Notes: a model not told the origin generated them from the letters alone. A stretch of 64,000 bases of DNA from Maridesulfovibrio ferrireducens (GCF_900101105.1 NZ_FNGA01000002.1:1-64000), one strand, 5' to 3'; counted from the first letter of the stretch, positions 43,394-53,233 are shown. Made by a program: numbers and translations.

Positions 43394-44266
43394 TTAAAAC
43401 TTCAAAGCCTGTCCGATTTCAAGACATGCCTTTGCTCTGTTCAAAGTATATAAATGAACTCCGGGAGCCCCGCCGTCGAGAAGTCCCTGAGCCTGCTTTG
43501 TGGCGTAATCTATTCCAAGACGATAAACAGCTTCGTCTCCCCCATCTGCATGTGCTTTTTCAAGCGCGCTAAGATATTTACCGGGAATAGTAGCTCCGCA
43601 CAGTGAAAGAATAAATTTGGCAGACTTAAGGCTCATAATAGGCAGCACGCCCGGAATAACCGGAACATTAATTCCCATTTCGGAAAGCCTTTCACAGAAA
43701 TCAAAATAAACTCTATTATCAAAAAAGAGCTGAGTAAGAATGAATTGCCCGCCCTCATCAACTTTATATTTCATCCACTTAAAATCTTCTTTAATTGAAG
43801 GAGATTCAAGATGAGCTTCAGGATATCCGGCAACGCCTATTCCCATGCCGGGATGTTGATCATTTACATAGGTAACAAGATCTGACCCCTGTTTGAAAAC
43901 CTGCGTGTTGAAATCAAAATCTTCAACATCTTTGGGGGCATCCCCGCGAAGTGCAAGAATATTTTCTACCCCTGCTTCACGAAGTGAATTAATGAAATAA
44001 CTTATATTTTCAGGAGTTGCCCCAACGCATGTTAAATGAGCAAGAGGCTCAACGCCCATATCCTGTTTCATCTGCTTAACAATTTCAAGAGAGTTGCTCT
44101 GAGTGCCGCCCCCTGCTCCATAGGTAACAGAAGCAAAAAGAGGATTCAGCACCTTTAACTTTTCAACAACCTCAAAAAAAGCAGGCCATGATTCTTTATC
44201 CTTAGGAGGAAAAAACTCTAAAGAGATAAACGGCTTATTTTTTTCGATCAAATCAACTATTTTCAT
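43394..44266 (-). CDS. metF: 5,10-methylenetetrahydrofolate reductase
   Basis: MetF makes 5-methyltetrahydrofolate for methionine synthesis, with FAD as cofactor. It may also work in the methyl branch of the acetyl-CoA pathway. The 290-residue TIM barrel shows SLEFFPPKD (catalytic Glu), FASVTYGAGG, PLAHLTCVGAT, ENILALRGD, GVAGYPEAH and ITQLFFD-like ILTQLFFDN. The ATG at 44266 follows AAGGAG ten bases after the mutT stop; the frame extends further but into mutT. It forms a run with the ABC-F and mutT genes upstream. Confidence 0.95.
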   Translation of the reverse strand: MKIVDLIEKNKPFISLEFFPPKDKESWPAFFEVVEKLKVLNPLFASVTYGAGGGTQSNSLEIVKQMKQDMGVEPLAHLTCVGATPENISYFINSLREAGVENILALRGDAPKDVEDFDFNTQVFKQGSDLVTYVNDQHPGMGIGVAGYPEAHLESPSIKEDFKWMKYKVDEGGQFILTQLFFDNRVYFDFCERLSEMGINVPVIPGVLPIMSLKSAKFILSLCGATIPGKYLSALEKAHADGGDEAVYRLGIDYATKQAQGLLDGGAPGVHLYTLNRAKACLEIGQALKF

Positions 44267-44276
44267 GCAACACTCC

Positions 44277-44699
44277 TTACTTGGCAACGGCCTTAACAGC
44301 TCTTTCCCTTTCTTTCAGTAATTCAAGAATTTCATAATTAACAGGCAAAAATTTTACATCAACTACATTATCAAGATCAAACCAGTCAAATGATTGATTT
44401 TCCAATGATGTTACATCTCCTGAAAATTCCCATATATCAAAAAAATTGAGTTTCACAGTATACTCTGGATAATCAACCAGCTTTTCCATCCAAAAGTCAA
44501 ACTTTAACGGAGTAATTCCCAATTCTTCCTGCAATTCGCGAACAAGCGCCTCGGAAAGAGACTCTCCCTTTTCCACCTTGCCGCCGGGAAACTCCCACCA
44601 ACCGGCATAATCTTTACCTTTCGGACGTTCTGCCGACAGGAATAAACCTTTGTTCCAGATAATTCCGGCGACAACAGAAACAGGCATTCGATCAGCCAC
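44277..44699 (-). CDS. mutT: NUDIX hydrolase, MutT-type
   Basis: MutT hydrolyses oxidised dGTP to keep it out of DNA. The Nudix box is complete in 140 residues: G at the start of [24 protein letters not shown] (about 39-62), with REL-QEE-LG metal ligands. [13 protein letters not shown] is the MutT form. The substrate 8-oxo-dGTP is inferred from this subgroup. It sits 5 bp after the ABC-F gene and 10 bp before metF. Confidence 0.88.
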   Translation of the reverse strand: MADRMPVSVVAGIIWNKGLFLSAERPKGKDYAGWWEFPGGKVEKGESLSEALVRELQEELGITPLKFDFWMEKLVDYPEYTVKLNFFDIWEFSGDVTSLENQSFDWFDLDNVVDVKFLPVNYEILELLKERERAVKAVAK

Positions 44700-44704
44700 G
44701 CGCC

Positions 44705-46702
44705 CTAATCCTCTTCCAAAAGCTGTTTTTTACGCTCTTCAATCTCGGCTATTTCCTCTTCAAGAATAGCCATATCTTCCATCAGACTTTCAGACCATGA
44801 ACAAGCTTCGGAGTAGCTGGAATTTAGTTCGATAGCCGCGCCGCTATCATTATAGAGACCGGGGTCGTTTAACTTTTCTTCCATTACAGATTGTTCTTCA
44901 AGAACTTTTTCAAGATCTTTCTCTAACTTTTCATACTTCGCAAGACGAGGTTTCAAGTCTTTATACAATTCATTTCTTATATCAGCCTGACGACGCTTTT
45001 CTTCTTTGGTTAGTTTACGCTTCTCAGGCTTAGACTCTACTTCAGGCTTTTTATAAGCCGGACTAGAGCTTCCAACACCAGTCAGAGCCTGTTTACGATG
45101 ATTATCGTAACCTTTAAAAGTCTGAAAAACTTCGACACCGGTATCAGTTAAAGCCCAAATTTCTTCGGCAACTTCAGTTAAAAGATGTCGGTCATGCGCT
45201 ACAAAAAAGAGAGTTCCGTCATAATCCTTAAGAGCTGCAATCAACCCCTCACGACTTTCAAGATCAAGATGGTTAGTAGGTTCATCAAGAATCAACAGAT
45301 TCGCCCTTGAAAGAAAAAGACTCGCAAGTATAAGTCTGTTTTTTTCTCCACCTGAAAGAGCAGAAATAGGACGTTCAAAATATGACTGACCAAGAAGGAA
45401 AAGACCCAACACCCCTTTAAGCTGTTCTTCAGTTGTATCAGGATCACAAAGTCTTCTTATTTCAGATAAAGCAGTAGCCTCGCTTCGCAGAATTTCACTT
45501 TGATGCTGACTGAAATATGCAAGGCTGGTGTTCTGTCCAATCTTTGCATAACCGGCATTCGGCTCTAGCTGACCGAGTATAACTTTTAACAAGGTTGATT
45601 TACCGGCTCCGTTTGGAGCAGCGAGAGCGACCTTTTTACCACGGAACAGCTGAAAATCCAAAACAGGCCAAAGAGACGGAGGCCGTCCGTCATATGAAAA
45701 TTCAAGTTCAACAACACTGATAGCTGCCTTGTCACCACGTGAAGTAGGCGGCATCTTAAAAGCAAGACTCCGCCCAGCGCGATGACTCTCCGTTTCAACC
45801 TGAATCTGAGAAAGCTCTTCCTCAAGTTTAACCACTTTTTTAAGCTTAGACTGAGCCTGCGCGGCCTTTCTAGCTTGAGCTTTAAAGCGGTTAATATAAG
45901 AATATTCGTTTTCAATTCTAGCAGAAAGTTTAACGGCTTCACGGGAACGCTGTGAAGAATTTTCAGCACGCCATTCCAAAAACTGGGTAAAGGAACCGCG
46001 TCTGACAACGGCTTTTCCCGCACCTAAATACAAAACGTGAGTACCAACGCGGTTAAGAAAAATAAGATCATGCGCGACATATATGACCACGCCTCTAAAA
46101 GCTAACAGGTAATTTTCGAGCCATTCAACAGCTTCAAGGTCAAGATGGTTGGTAGGTTCATCAAGCAGTAAAATATCTGCGCCTTGTAAAAGAACTCTGC
46201 CAAGCTTGGCACGTTCGCGCCATCCACCACTCAACTCTGCAATTTTACTAAGCATATTATGCTCTGAAAATCCAAGCCCGGTCAAAATAGTACGAGCTTT
46301 ATGTTCAGGATTATACCCGAATTGATGCTCCAGATCTGCCTGACGTTCGGAAAGTCTTTCAATCAAAGCCTGATCATTCGTGTGAGCGGCATTTTCCCAC
46401 TCTTTCCACAAACAATTCCATGAAGGCAAAGCGGCAAGCACCCAGCTGAGAAGCCCGTGCTCAAGATCTTCATCGGTAAATTCCTGAGCAACATAACCGA
46501 CTCTGGCAGTTTTAGAGATAGCAATTACGCCGCCATCCGGCTCGATTTTTCCGGCAATAAGCTTGAGAAGCGTAGATTTACCGCACCCGTTAGGTCCGGT
46601 TACGGCAAGCCGCATTCCGGCAATAACTTCAAAGGTAAGATCGCTAAACAGATCTTCACCGTTATAAGATTTCTCCAAGGATGCAATAGTAACTTTAGGC
46701 AT
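44705..46702 (-). CDS. ABC-F ATPase with C-terminal coiled coil
   Basis: ABC-F proteins bind the ribosomal E site and relieve stalled translation; some confer antibiotic resistance. The 665-residue protein has two ABC domains without membrane segments: Walker [10 protein letters not shown] (about 36-44) and APNGAGKST (second domain), signatures [11 protein letters not shown] and [11 protein letters not shown], and [13 protein letters not shown] in both. The linker between the domains is charged, and the C-terminal 110 residues are a coiled coil ([27 protein letters not shown]) as in Uup and YheS. Which ABC-F subgroup cannot be settled here. First gene of the run with mutT and metF. Confidence 0.92.
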   Translation of the reverse strand: MPKVTIASLEKSYNGEDLFSDLTFEVIAGMRLAVTGPNGCGKSTLLKLIAGKIEPDGGVIAISKTARVGYVAQEFTDEDLEHGLLSWVLAALPSWNCLWKEWENAAHTNDQALIERLSERQADLEHQFGYNPEHKARTILTGLGFSEHNMLSKIAELSGGWRERAKLGRVLLQGADILLLDEPTNHLDLEAVEWLENYLLAFRGVVIYVAHDLIFLNRVGTHVLYLGAGKAVVRRGSFTQFLEWRAENSSQRSREAVKLSARIENEYSYINRFKAQARKAAQAQSKLKKVVKLEEELSQIQVETESHRAGRSLAFKMPPTSRGDKAAISVVELEFSYDGRPPSLWPVLDFQLFRGKKVALAAPNGAGKSTLLKVILGQLEPNAGYAKIGQNTSLAYFSQHQSEILRSEATALSEIRRLCDPDTTEEQLKGVLGLFLLGQSYFERPISALSGGEKNRLILASLFLSRANLLILDEPTNHLDLESREGLIAALKDYDGTLFFVAHDRHLLTEVAEEIWALTDTGVEVFQTFKGYDNHRKQALTGVGSSSPAYKKPEVESKPEKRKLTKEEKRRQADIRNELYKDLKPRLAKYEKLEKDLEKVLEEQSVMEEKLNDPGLYNDSGAAIELNSSYSEACSWSESLMEDMAILEEEIAEIEERKKQLLEED

Positions 46703-46910
46703 TAATTCTCCGATTGAGGGGATTTTCGCTAAAAAAGCAGATCAGGCATAATATAAGCTTGCAACGTGCAGACTGTGATAGATCACGATTTTATTTAGTA
46801 TAAGAGAGGGAAAATATCTTCATGCGGCAAGGAAAGCAAGAGAAATGGCGCAATCAAAAAAATGAATTTCGTCTTTTGACCTTCCCGCTAGTCCAGAGTA
46901 CATCACGCTT

Positions 46911-47210
46911 ATGAAAACATGGTACGTCTATCTACTCCGATGCAAAGATAATTCTCTCTATTGCGGAGTTACCACCGACCCGAAGCGTAGACTGAAGGAA
47001 CATAACAACGGTGGAAATAAAGGGGCAAAATATACCCGCGCACGACTTCCTGTAGAAATTGAAACAGTCGAACCGCTACCTGATAAAAAGTCCGCTTATA
47101 AACTTGAATACGCTGTCAAACAAAAACCAGCCGCGCAAAAAGCTGTCTTTCTCACAAAAACAGCTTTGAAAATGCGCGAGGAATATCAACCAGATAACAA
47201 TCTATCGTAA
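46911..47210 (+). CDS. GIY-YIG domain protein (UPF0213 / YhbQ-like)
   Basis: A 99-residue single-domain protein with the GIY-YIG nuclease core: WYVYLLRCKDNSLYCGVTTDPKRRLKEHNNG, with conserved Tyr, Arg and His of the active site, and the C-terminal Glu in KLEYAVKQ. Family members (YhbQ, YazA) are thought to act in DNA repair, mostly by analogy. The start ATG overlaps the stop of a 30-codon frame (46822-46914), discussed as a finding. Convergent with the cobalamin operon's end. Confidence 0.88.
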   Translation: MKTWYVYLLRCKDNSLYCGVTTDPKRRLKEHNNGGNKGAKYTRARLPVEIETVEPLPDKKSAYKLEYAVKQKPAAQKAVFLTKTALKMREEYQPDNNLS

Positions 47211-47215
47211 AAAGA

Positions 47216-47929
47216 TTAATCTTTATCAGAAGCAGTCAACAGCATCAAAGAAAGATAATGTGTTGTATCGGGAACTTCATCTATATCATTATAGATAGCT
47301 TCGCCTTCAAGCCCGAGCCGAGTGTAGAATTTCACATCCATCTTACTAAGTTCTTTCACTTTCTTACGAAGTTCAGGAAAGTTGCGGTATGCCTTCAAAA
47401 TAACAGCATTATCAGCACATGAAATGGTATGAGCAAATTCATCCGCATCCGCTACGCCCGAGGTCAACAGCAGATTCTGCCCTGATTCAACAAGAACCTG
47501 ACAGGACTTCGCCGCCGCCGCCTGATATGAAGTAATCCCCGGCACAACTTCAACTTCAACTTCAGGATAAAATTTTCTAAGGGTGCGGAGCATGTATCCG
47601 AAAGTGGAATAAATCAGCGGATCGCCAAGAGTAAGAAAAGCAGCGCTTTTACCTTCACTTAAATATTCAGCGGCAATCTTACAATTTTCTTCCCACGCTT
47701 CCTGTAACTTAGCTTTATCGCGAGTCATGGGATAGCCAAGCCTTACTATCTTACACCCTTCATGCAGATATTCATCCGCAATGCTTAACGAATGTGAATA
47801 ATCATTCTTTGTTGAAGATGCGGCAAAAACAACATCCACTTTTCCAAGAATTTTTACAGCCCGTACTGTCAATAAATCAGAATCTCCAGGACCGACACCA
47901 ATGCCATATATTTTACCGTAATTACTCAT
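47216..47929 (-). CDS. cbiL: Precorrin-2 / cobalt-factor II C20-methyltransferase
   Basis: This SAM-dependent methylase adds a methyl at C20 of the corrin precursor. The 237-residue fold shows GIGVGPGDSDLLTVRAVKIL (SAM site), AFLTLGDPLIYSTFGYM, and VEVVPGITSYQAAAAKSCQ, all typical of CobI/CbiL. In an anaerobe, cobalt is inserted early, so the CbiL form (acting on cobalt-factor II) is more likely. It overlaps the BtuF-like gene by eight bases and is the last gene of the riboswitch-controlled operon. Confidence 0.9.
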   Translation of the reverse strand: MSNYGKIYGIGVGPGDSDLLTVRAVKILGKVDVVFAASSTKNDYSHSLSIADEYLHEGCKIVRLGYPMTRDKAKLQEAWEENCKIAAEYLSEGKSAAFLTLGDPLIYSTFGYMLRTLRKFYPEVEVEVVPGITSYQAAAAKSCQVLVESGQNLLLTSGVADADEFAHTISCADNAVILKAYRNFPELRKKVKELSKMDVKFYTRLGLEGEAIYNDIDEVPDTTHYLSLMLLTASDKD

Positions 47930-48845
47930 TAATATTCTCTTCTTTATTATTGTATAAAAAATCAGCTAAAGTCTCGACTGCGTCCACATTACGGGGACCG
48001 GGCCTTGAAAAAACTGACTCATCAACCTTTAAAACTTTTCCTAATCGAACCGCTTTAATCATTTTAAAATGATCCCTGTCCGAAGGCACTACAGGGGACT
48101 GATTCATTCGCCCTGACTGGTAAACATAATTTTCGGGATTAAGACGCAAAAGCTCCTCTTCCCCCATGCGCACAATCTTTTTCGGATTATCTACGCAATT
48201 ATCACCACCAGCTTTAACAATTATATCGGACACGATTGATCCTTGTCCGGCGGCCAAAAGATTCGGATAACGAATCTCAAAAAAAACATCGGGCTTATCT
48301 TTTATTTTACTGTACCTTTCTTTAACCGTATCAAGCCGCATGCTCATTGAATGAACAAGCTTTTCAGCGCGCTCAGGCTCTCCAGTCAAAATTCCAATTT
48401 TCCCGATCAAAGAATAAAGATCTTCAAAGGAAGTAACCTTAAACATTGCAGTAGGAATTCCCCTTTCCTTAAGCGGCTCAAGGGCGGTCTTAGCTTGAGA
48501 TCTTCCCGCCATCTGTAAAACAAGATCGGGATTAAGTGCCACTATAAGTTCAGAATTGGGGCGCATATGCGTTCCAATCGACGGCAACTTTACAATCTGC
48601 GCTGGATAATCATCACCGGCGGTACGGGCGACAATCCTGTCATCCAAATCCATGGCAAAAAGTATCTCATTAAATGCACCATAAAGAGCGACAATTCGCT
48701 TAGCAGGAGATTTCAGTACAACTTTGTCACCAAAATCATCAATTACAGAAATTTCTGCAAAAGCTGAATTAACCGGAATAATCACCAGAAGGAGAAAAAA
48801 GGACTTGAGGAACACCAAGCTCCGGATGTTCAACAATCGAAACAT
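47922..48845 (-). CDS. BtuF-like periplasmic cobalamin/siderophore-binding protein
   Basis: A solute-binding protein of the iron-siderophore/B12 class III family, which delivers the ligand to the permease beside it. After a signal peptide (LVFLKSFFLLLVIIPVNSAFA) come PAKRIVALYGAFNEILFAMDLDDRIVART, SIGTHMRPNSELIVALNPDLVLQ and GRPGPRNVDAVETLADFLY. The start is uncertain: the ATG at 48845 has no ribosome site, while a GTG at 48815 follows GGAG and gives a tighter signal peptide; either start overlaps the ATPase gene. Corrinoid as ligand is inferred from the operon. Confidence 0.82.
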   Translation of the reverse strand: MFRLLNIRSLVFLKSFFLLLVIIPVNSAFAEISVIDDFGDKVVLKSPAKRIVALYGAFNEILFAMDLDDRIVARTAGDDYPAQIVKLPSIGTHMRPNSELIVALNPDLVLQMAGRSQAKTALEPLKERGIPTAMFKVTSFEDLYSLIGKIGILTGEPERAEKLVHSMSMRLDTVKERYSKIKDKPDVFFEIRYPNLLAAGQGSIVSDIIVKAGGDNCVDNPKKIVRMGEEELLRLNPENYVYQSGRMNQSPVVPSDRDHFKMIKAVRLGKVLKVDESVFSRPGPRNVDAVETLADFLYNNKEENINE

Positions 48846-49554
48846 CTGTTTTATAAACACTTGCAATGTTATCCTTTGTAATAACTTTAGCAGGAGAACC
48901 GTCCAATTCAACCTTGCCGTTTGATAAAAACACCAAACGGTCAAAATAAAGTGCGGCAAGATTCAAATCATGAATCACGCAAATTATAGTTGCGCCCTGC
49001 CCGTTCATTTTTTTCAGCATATCAAAAAGTTCAATTTTACCTGCGACATCAACACCGGATGCGGCTTCATCAAGAACCATTATCTTTGCCTGCTGCGAAA
49101 TAGTACGAGCCATTAAAACCCGTTGAAATTCTCCGCCTGAAAGCTCAGAAACAGGGCGATCAATCAAATGGGCAATGCCTATCATTCTAATGGCTTCAAC
49201 ACAGATATCATCATCTTCGCTATCATAACCGAAAAAGCCTGAACCATGCGCGTATCTGCCCATCATGACCATGGATTTAACAGTGAGTCCAAAGGCTGGT
49301 TCAACCTTCTGCGGCAACACAGCCATTATCTCGGCAAGTTCACGGGGGCGATAATCCCGGACATCTTTTTGAGCTATTTTAATCTGACCAACAAGGGGAC
49401 GTAATACACCGGAAATAGACGAAACAAGAGTCGTTTTACCGCTTCCGTTAGGACCGAGAACCGCAGTCATTGAGCCAGCCGCAAAGCTTAAATTCATGCC
49501 CTGCAAGACTTCACGTCTACCATATCCGGCAGAAAGATTTTCAACGGAGATCAT
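48769..49554 (-). CDS. BtuD/FecE-type ABC transporter ATPase
   Basis: ATPase of the corrinoid/iron-chelate importer. The 261-residue protein has Walker A (GPNGSGKTT), a Q-loop in AVLPQKVEP, the signature LSGGEFQRVLMART, Walker B (IMVLDEAASGVD; here Glu-Ala-Ala, while DEPT is usual) and the H-loop (CVIHDLNLA). It overlaps the permease gene by four bases (ATGA) and the binding-protein gene by up to 77 bases. Corrinoid specificity is inferred from the riboswitch and cbi neighbours. Confidence 0.9.
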   Translation of the reverse strand: MISVENLSAGYGRREVLQGMNLSFAAGSMTAVLGPNGSGKTTLVSSISGVLRPLVGQIKIAQKDVRDYRPRELAEIMAVLPQKVEPAFGLTVKSMVMMGRYAHGSGFFGYDSEDDDICVEAIRMIGIAHLIDRPVSELSGGEFQRVLMARTISQQAKIMVLDEAASGVDVAGKIELFDMLKKMNGQGATIICVIHDLNLAALYFDRLVFLSNGKVELDGSPAKVITKDNIASVYKTDVSIVEHPELGVPQVLFSPSGDYSG

Positions 49555-50606
49555 GAACGAGCTCCCCTGAAACCACCGCGCAGAACGATGCAGAAAAACG
49601 GTCCACCCAGCAAAGCTGTTACAACTCCGACCGGAAGCTCTTCTCCACCGGGAAGCAATGAACGGGCTATCACATCTGACCAGACTAAAAGCAATCCGCC
49701 AAGTAATGACGAGGACAGCAACAGCGGTCTGTGCTCAGCTCCTTGAAACATGCGGACCAGATGGGGAACAATCAGTCCCACGAATCCGATAATCCCCGAG
49801 ACAGCAACAGCCGCGCCTGTCAAAAGTCCAGATCCGACAAGCAGAAACAACCTTACTCTTGATACATCCATACCAAGATGACGTGCCTGAGTCTCACCAA
49901 GTGACAAGATATCCAGCTCACGCGAATAGTAAATTATGGGAATCATTCCGGCGATAAAGTACGGCAGAAATAAAGTAACATGCTCCCAGCCGCGCCCCTG
50001 AAAACTACCCATTATCCAGAATACAATACTGGTAACAGAGTCTTCATCCATAGATTTAAGCAAAGAGATCAAAGCGGAGAGAAATGTCGCCACGACAATT
50101 CCAGCCAAAACCATAGTCTCACGCCGCAAAGTGCCGCCGATTCTACCGAGCATAAGCACTGCTCCAAGAGCTGCCATAGCTCCGGCAAGCGCGGCAAGCG
50201 GCAGGAAAAGCGAACCGAACTTAAGCCACAATCCCGCGCCAAGCACTGTTGAACCCGAAAAAATAGCGAGACTCGCGCCGAAAGCAGCCCCGCTGCTGAC
50301 CCCTAAAGTAAACGGATCAGCCAGAGGATTTCGCAAAATGCCCTGATAAACAGTTCCAGCAACAGCAAGAGACATCCCCACAAGAAAAGAAAGACACACC
50401 CTGCTAAGTCTAAGGTCCGTTACAATATACGACAGCGAGGACTCAGAACCTTCCACGCCGCCTAGAATTGCAGATCTAAAAACATCATAAACCTGCGCAA
50501 CAGAAGTGTCATATGCTCCAAACAAGCAGGCGGCAAAAACAGAAACAGGTACGAGAAAAAAGAGCACTGCAACAGCGCGAACTCTTCTTTTTTCCATTGT
50601 TCCCAT
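49551..50606 (-). CDS. BtuC/FecCD-type ABC transporter permease
   Basis: A 351-residue inner-membrane protein with about ten hydrophobic segments. Family signs are RLSRVCLSFLVGMSLAVAGTVYQGILRNPLADPFTLGVSSGAAFGAS and AVAVSGIIGFVGLIVPHLVRM, the latter being the coupling loop. It should act as a homodimer with the ATPase. It starts 28 bp after cbiK and is coupled to the ATPase gene by an ATGA overlap. Confidence 0.9.
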   Translation of the reverse strand: MGTMEKRRVRAVAVLFFLVPVSVFAACLFGAYDTSVAQVYDVFRSAILGGVEGSESSLSYIVTDLRLSRVCLSFLVGMSLAVAGTVYQGILRNPLADPFTLGVSSGAAFGASLAIFSGSTVLGAGLWLKFGSLFLPLAALAGAMAALGAVLMLGRIGGTLRRETMVLAGIVVATFLSALISLLKSMDEDSVTSIVFWIMGSFQGRGWEHVTLFLPYFIAGMIPIIYYSRELDILSLGETQARHLGMDVSRVRLFLLVGSGLLTGAAVAVSGIIGFVGLIVPHLVRMFQGAEHRPLLLSSSLLGGLLLVWSDVIARSLLPGGEELPVGVVTALLGGPFFCIVLRGGFRGARS

Positions 50607-50634
50607 ATTTTGCCGCCCCCTGAATTAAATCGAT

Positions 50635-51534
50635 TTAGTGATCAAGACTTTTGAATGCTATCTTAAGATGATCAACCCAGATATCTACAACCTGCGGAAA
50701 TTCTGCGGAACCTTTAAGGACAGACTCGCATTTATATCCGGCTTTGGTTAACTCAGATTTCCATGAATCAGGCTCATCACCAGCCATGTCATTACGGGCA
50801 TGGTCACCGGCTACGGACATATAAGGCATAAGATAAACTTTCTTAGCTTTACTTTTCGCAAGTTTAGCCTTCACATCGTCAAGAGTCGGAGTTCCTTCAA
50901 CTGTTCCTACAAAGATTTTAGGATCAATCTTGGAAAAATAATATTGAGAACCGGGGTAGTAAATATTTGCAGAATGAGGAGTTCCGTGTCCCATAAGAAC
51001 TACGGCGTCTTTAGCTTTACGCTCTTTAGGAATATTAGCGATAATAGCTTTTACGGTTCTGGTCATATCTTCATCAGAATAAAGAAGCGGCTTACCAACT
51101 GCAATCTTAGACATTCCCTTCGGCATACCTTCAAACTTCATTGCAGTTTCAAGAGTACCAAAATACTCTTCACCGGGAATAGTGTGCAGTGACTGAACGG
51201 CGACATGTGTAAAGCCGTCATCCATCATTTTAGAAAGAGCTGTAACAGGAGAATCAACTGTACGGCCTTCTTTTGACAAAACATTTCTGATTATAGCAGA
51301 GGAATATGCCCAGCGAACTGGAACACCGGGGAAAGCTTTTTTAACTGCTTTATCGATATTGTCGAAAGAGATTTGTGCTTCCGGCATACTTGAGCCAAAA
51401 GCGGCAAGAAGGATACCCTTCTTAACAGGTTTGGAATCACCGTGTCCGGCAAGAGCGAATGAGGGAATAATTAGAAAACAAAGGATGATAAAAGCAGAAA
51501 CTGCTTTTTGCTTAACCCCAAAATGACACTGCAT
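50635..51534 (-). CDS. cbiK: Periplasmic-type cobaltochelatase CbiK
   Basis: CbiK inserts cobalt into sirohydrochlorin without ATP. The 299-residue sequence has a signal peptide (residues 1-29, ending FALAGH), so it should be exported, like the CbiK-P enzyme known in Desulfovibrio vulgaris, which binds haem. Family signs are GILLAAFGSSMPEAQISFDNIDKAVKKAFP, VQSLHTIPGEEY, VLMGHGTPHSAN and YLMPYMSVAGDHARNDMAG, with the metal-binding His residues in the last two. The ATG at 51534 follows AAGGAGA. Why a chelatase acts in the periplasm, where its product must be imported by the linked transporter, is open. Confidence 0.92.
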   Translation of the reverse strand: MQCHFGVKQKAVSAFIILCFLIIPSFALAGHGDSKPVKKGILLAAFGSSMPEAQISFDNIDKAVKKAFPGVPVRWAYSSAIIRNVLSKEGRTVDSPVTALSKMMDDGFTHVAVQSLHTIPGEEYFGTLETAMKFEGMPKGMSKIAVGKPLLYSDEDMTRTVKAIIANIPKERKAKDAVVLMGHGTPHSANIYYPGSQYYFSKIDPKIFVGTVEGTPTLDDVKAKLAKSKAKKVYLMPYMSVAGDHARNDMAGDEPDSWKSELTKAGYKCESVLKGSAEFPQVVDIWVDHLKIAFKSLDH

Positions 51535-51659
51535 AACAGTCTCCTTGAATTTGGGGGCTTGAATTAATACAGCCCTTATAAACACATGTATCATACATGC
51601 GGCAATAAAGATTTATGGCAGATAAAAGCCCCGTTATCTGTCAAAACTGATCATGAGTT

Positions 51660-51835
51660 ATTCTTTGGCAGGTCTTCCGACTTGTCCCATTTCACCCGGC
51701 CTTCCCGAAATAAATTTCAGTGGCACGCTTAACCGGATTAGATCCGATTACGGGGTTCAACTTCACAGGACTTACGGCGGCGGGTCCGTTCCCGATTTTA
51801 ACGGGATTCCCTTTTAAGCTCGCTAGAGCACCACA
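51660..51835 (-). ncRNA. Cobalamin riboswitch
   Basis: On the minus strand the RNA has the adenosylcobalamin aptamer order: GGTGC near the 5' side (about 51832), the conserved core GCCACTG (51718-51724), GGGAAGGC soon after, and the B12 box AGTCGGAAGACCTGCC (51667-51682). It lies between its promoter and cbiK and should switch off the whole cbiK-BtuCDF-cbiL operon when cobalamin is plentiful. A short hairpin CAGATAA/TTATCTG follows it; the expression platform is not clear. Confidence 0.93.
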
Positions 51836-51844
51836 AGAGAAAAA

Positions 51845-51873
51845 TTGATATTCTGCTTCGCCCTTACTGTCAA
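51845..51873 (-). promoter_or_regulatory. Promoter of the cobalamin operon
   Basis: Minus-strand TTGACA (51868-51873) and TATCAA (51845-51850) are 17 bp apart. Transcription would start near 51838, directly before the riboswitch. Confidence 0.65.
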
Positions 51874-51886
51874 TCTTGTTAACATA

Positions 51887-53233
51887 TTATGAAATAGACA
51901 GTGGTCCTTGACCTATTCCGGGCCAAATTCTGATCATACCTAGTAAAGCTCTAAGCGAAGTCCAGACTCCGGCGATTATCCATATCCAAAGCAGCATATG
52001 CTCCGGCTTATAATAATCCACAGCAATCAACATGGCAGAACTTACACCAACGGCAATCAGCATCGCATTTCTAAGATAATGAAAGTCACCCGTCCCCAAA
52101 TGGATTCCATCTGTAGCAAACGAGAGTGCATTTATCGGCTGTAAAAAAGTCACTGCAAGCCAAGCCGGGGCAAAAACTGCGGCAGCTTCCTGAGGTACAA
52201 GCAACCAGCTCACGGGTTCCTGTCCAAAGTACATGGCAATGCTGAGAAGCACCCCTGTGCCGAAACTCCACTGACAAACCAACACGGCAACCTTGCGAGC
52301 CATCAATTTATTTGCACTGCCTATAAAATACCCTACTAGCGACTGACCACTTATCGCAAACGCATCAAGAAAAAGTGCCAGAAAAACAAAAAATTGCCGA
52401 ATAGCCTGATGCGCGGCGCCTGATTCAGCTCCGGCTTTCGTTGCAAAACGAGTACACAAAAGCAAAAAGAAACAAACTCCGCCGGTACGGACAAACATAT
52501 CCCCGCCGATGGAGAAAAGTCTTTTGGCATCGCTTAGGCTAAAGCCAGTATCAAAACCGTATTTCCTTTTTACAACATAAACTACCCAAAATGCGCCAAT
52601 CCACTGGCTAAGTGAACTTGCCAGCGCGGCCCCTGCAACGCCCAGTTCGGGAAACGGACCATGCCCGAAAACAAGTCCCCAATCCAGCAACACATTAATT
52701 AAATTCATGCCGACAGCGACATACAGAGGAGTACGCATATCCTGATAACCGCGCAGTGAACCGAAACACGACAGAGTTACCAAAATTGCGGGAGCGCCGA
52801 GCAATCTATATTTCATATACTCAACAGCAAGTGAGTGAACGTCACCCTCTGCGCCCATAATCGACGAGATATATCCGAGCAACGGCAATACGCATACCGC
52901 CAGAACAATTCCCAAAACCACAGAAATAGCGACTGCCAGCCAGCAAAGTGATGAAGCTCTTTTCAAGTCCCCTTTACCAAGCGCATGTGAAACTTCAGTC
53001 TGAGTCCCGATGCCTAAAAAGCCAAACACCCAGAATATAGACGAAAAAACCATAGTCCCGATACCAAGAGAGGCCAAAGGCTCCGCTCCGATTTTCGCAA
53101 CAAAAGCGGTATCAACCAATCCAGTGAGAGGCTCTGCTATCATCGAAAAAAGCACAGGTACGGCCAAAACAAGAAGAGTCTTATTAGGACGTTCCTCAAA
53201 TGGATGAAGCTTGGGAGAAAAATCAACAGTCAT
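51887..53233 (-). CDS. MATE-family efflux transporter
   Basis: A 448-residue cation-coupled exporter with about twelve membrane segments in two homologous halves: MTVDFSPKLHPFEERPNKTLLVLAVPVLFSMIAEPLTGLVDTAFVAKIGAEPLASLG at the start and FFVFLALFLDAFAISGQSLVGYFIG in the second half. The sequence is closest in form to the DinF branch. Exported substrate unknown. It is transcribed toward the cobalamin operon, its stop codon lying just upstream of that operon's promoter; a link is possible only by position. Confidence 0.9.
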   Translation of the reverse strand: MTVDFSPKLHPFEERPNKTLLVLAVPVLFSMIAEPLTGLVDTAFVAKIGAEPLASLGIGTMVFSSIFWVFGFLGIGTQTEVSHALGKGDLKRASSLCWLAVAISVVLGIVLAVCVLPLLGYISSIMGAEGDVHSLAVEYMKYRLLGAPAILVTLSCFGSLRGYQDMRTPLYVAVGMNLINVLLDWGLVFGHGPFPELGVAGAALASSLSQWIGAFWVVYVVKRKYGFDTGFSLSDAKRLFSIGGDMFVRTGGVCFFLLLCTRFATKAGAESGAAHQAIRQFFVFLALFLDAFAISGQSLVGYFIGSANKLMARKVAVLVCQWSFGTGVLLSIAMYFGQEPVSWLLVPQEAAAVFAPAWLAVTFLQPINALSFATDGIHLGTGDFHYLRNAMLIAVGVSSAMLIAVDYYKPEHMLLWIWIIAGVWTSLRALLGMIRIWPGIGQGPLSIS

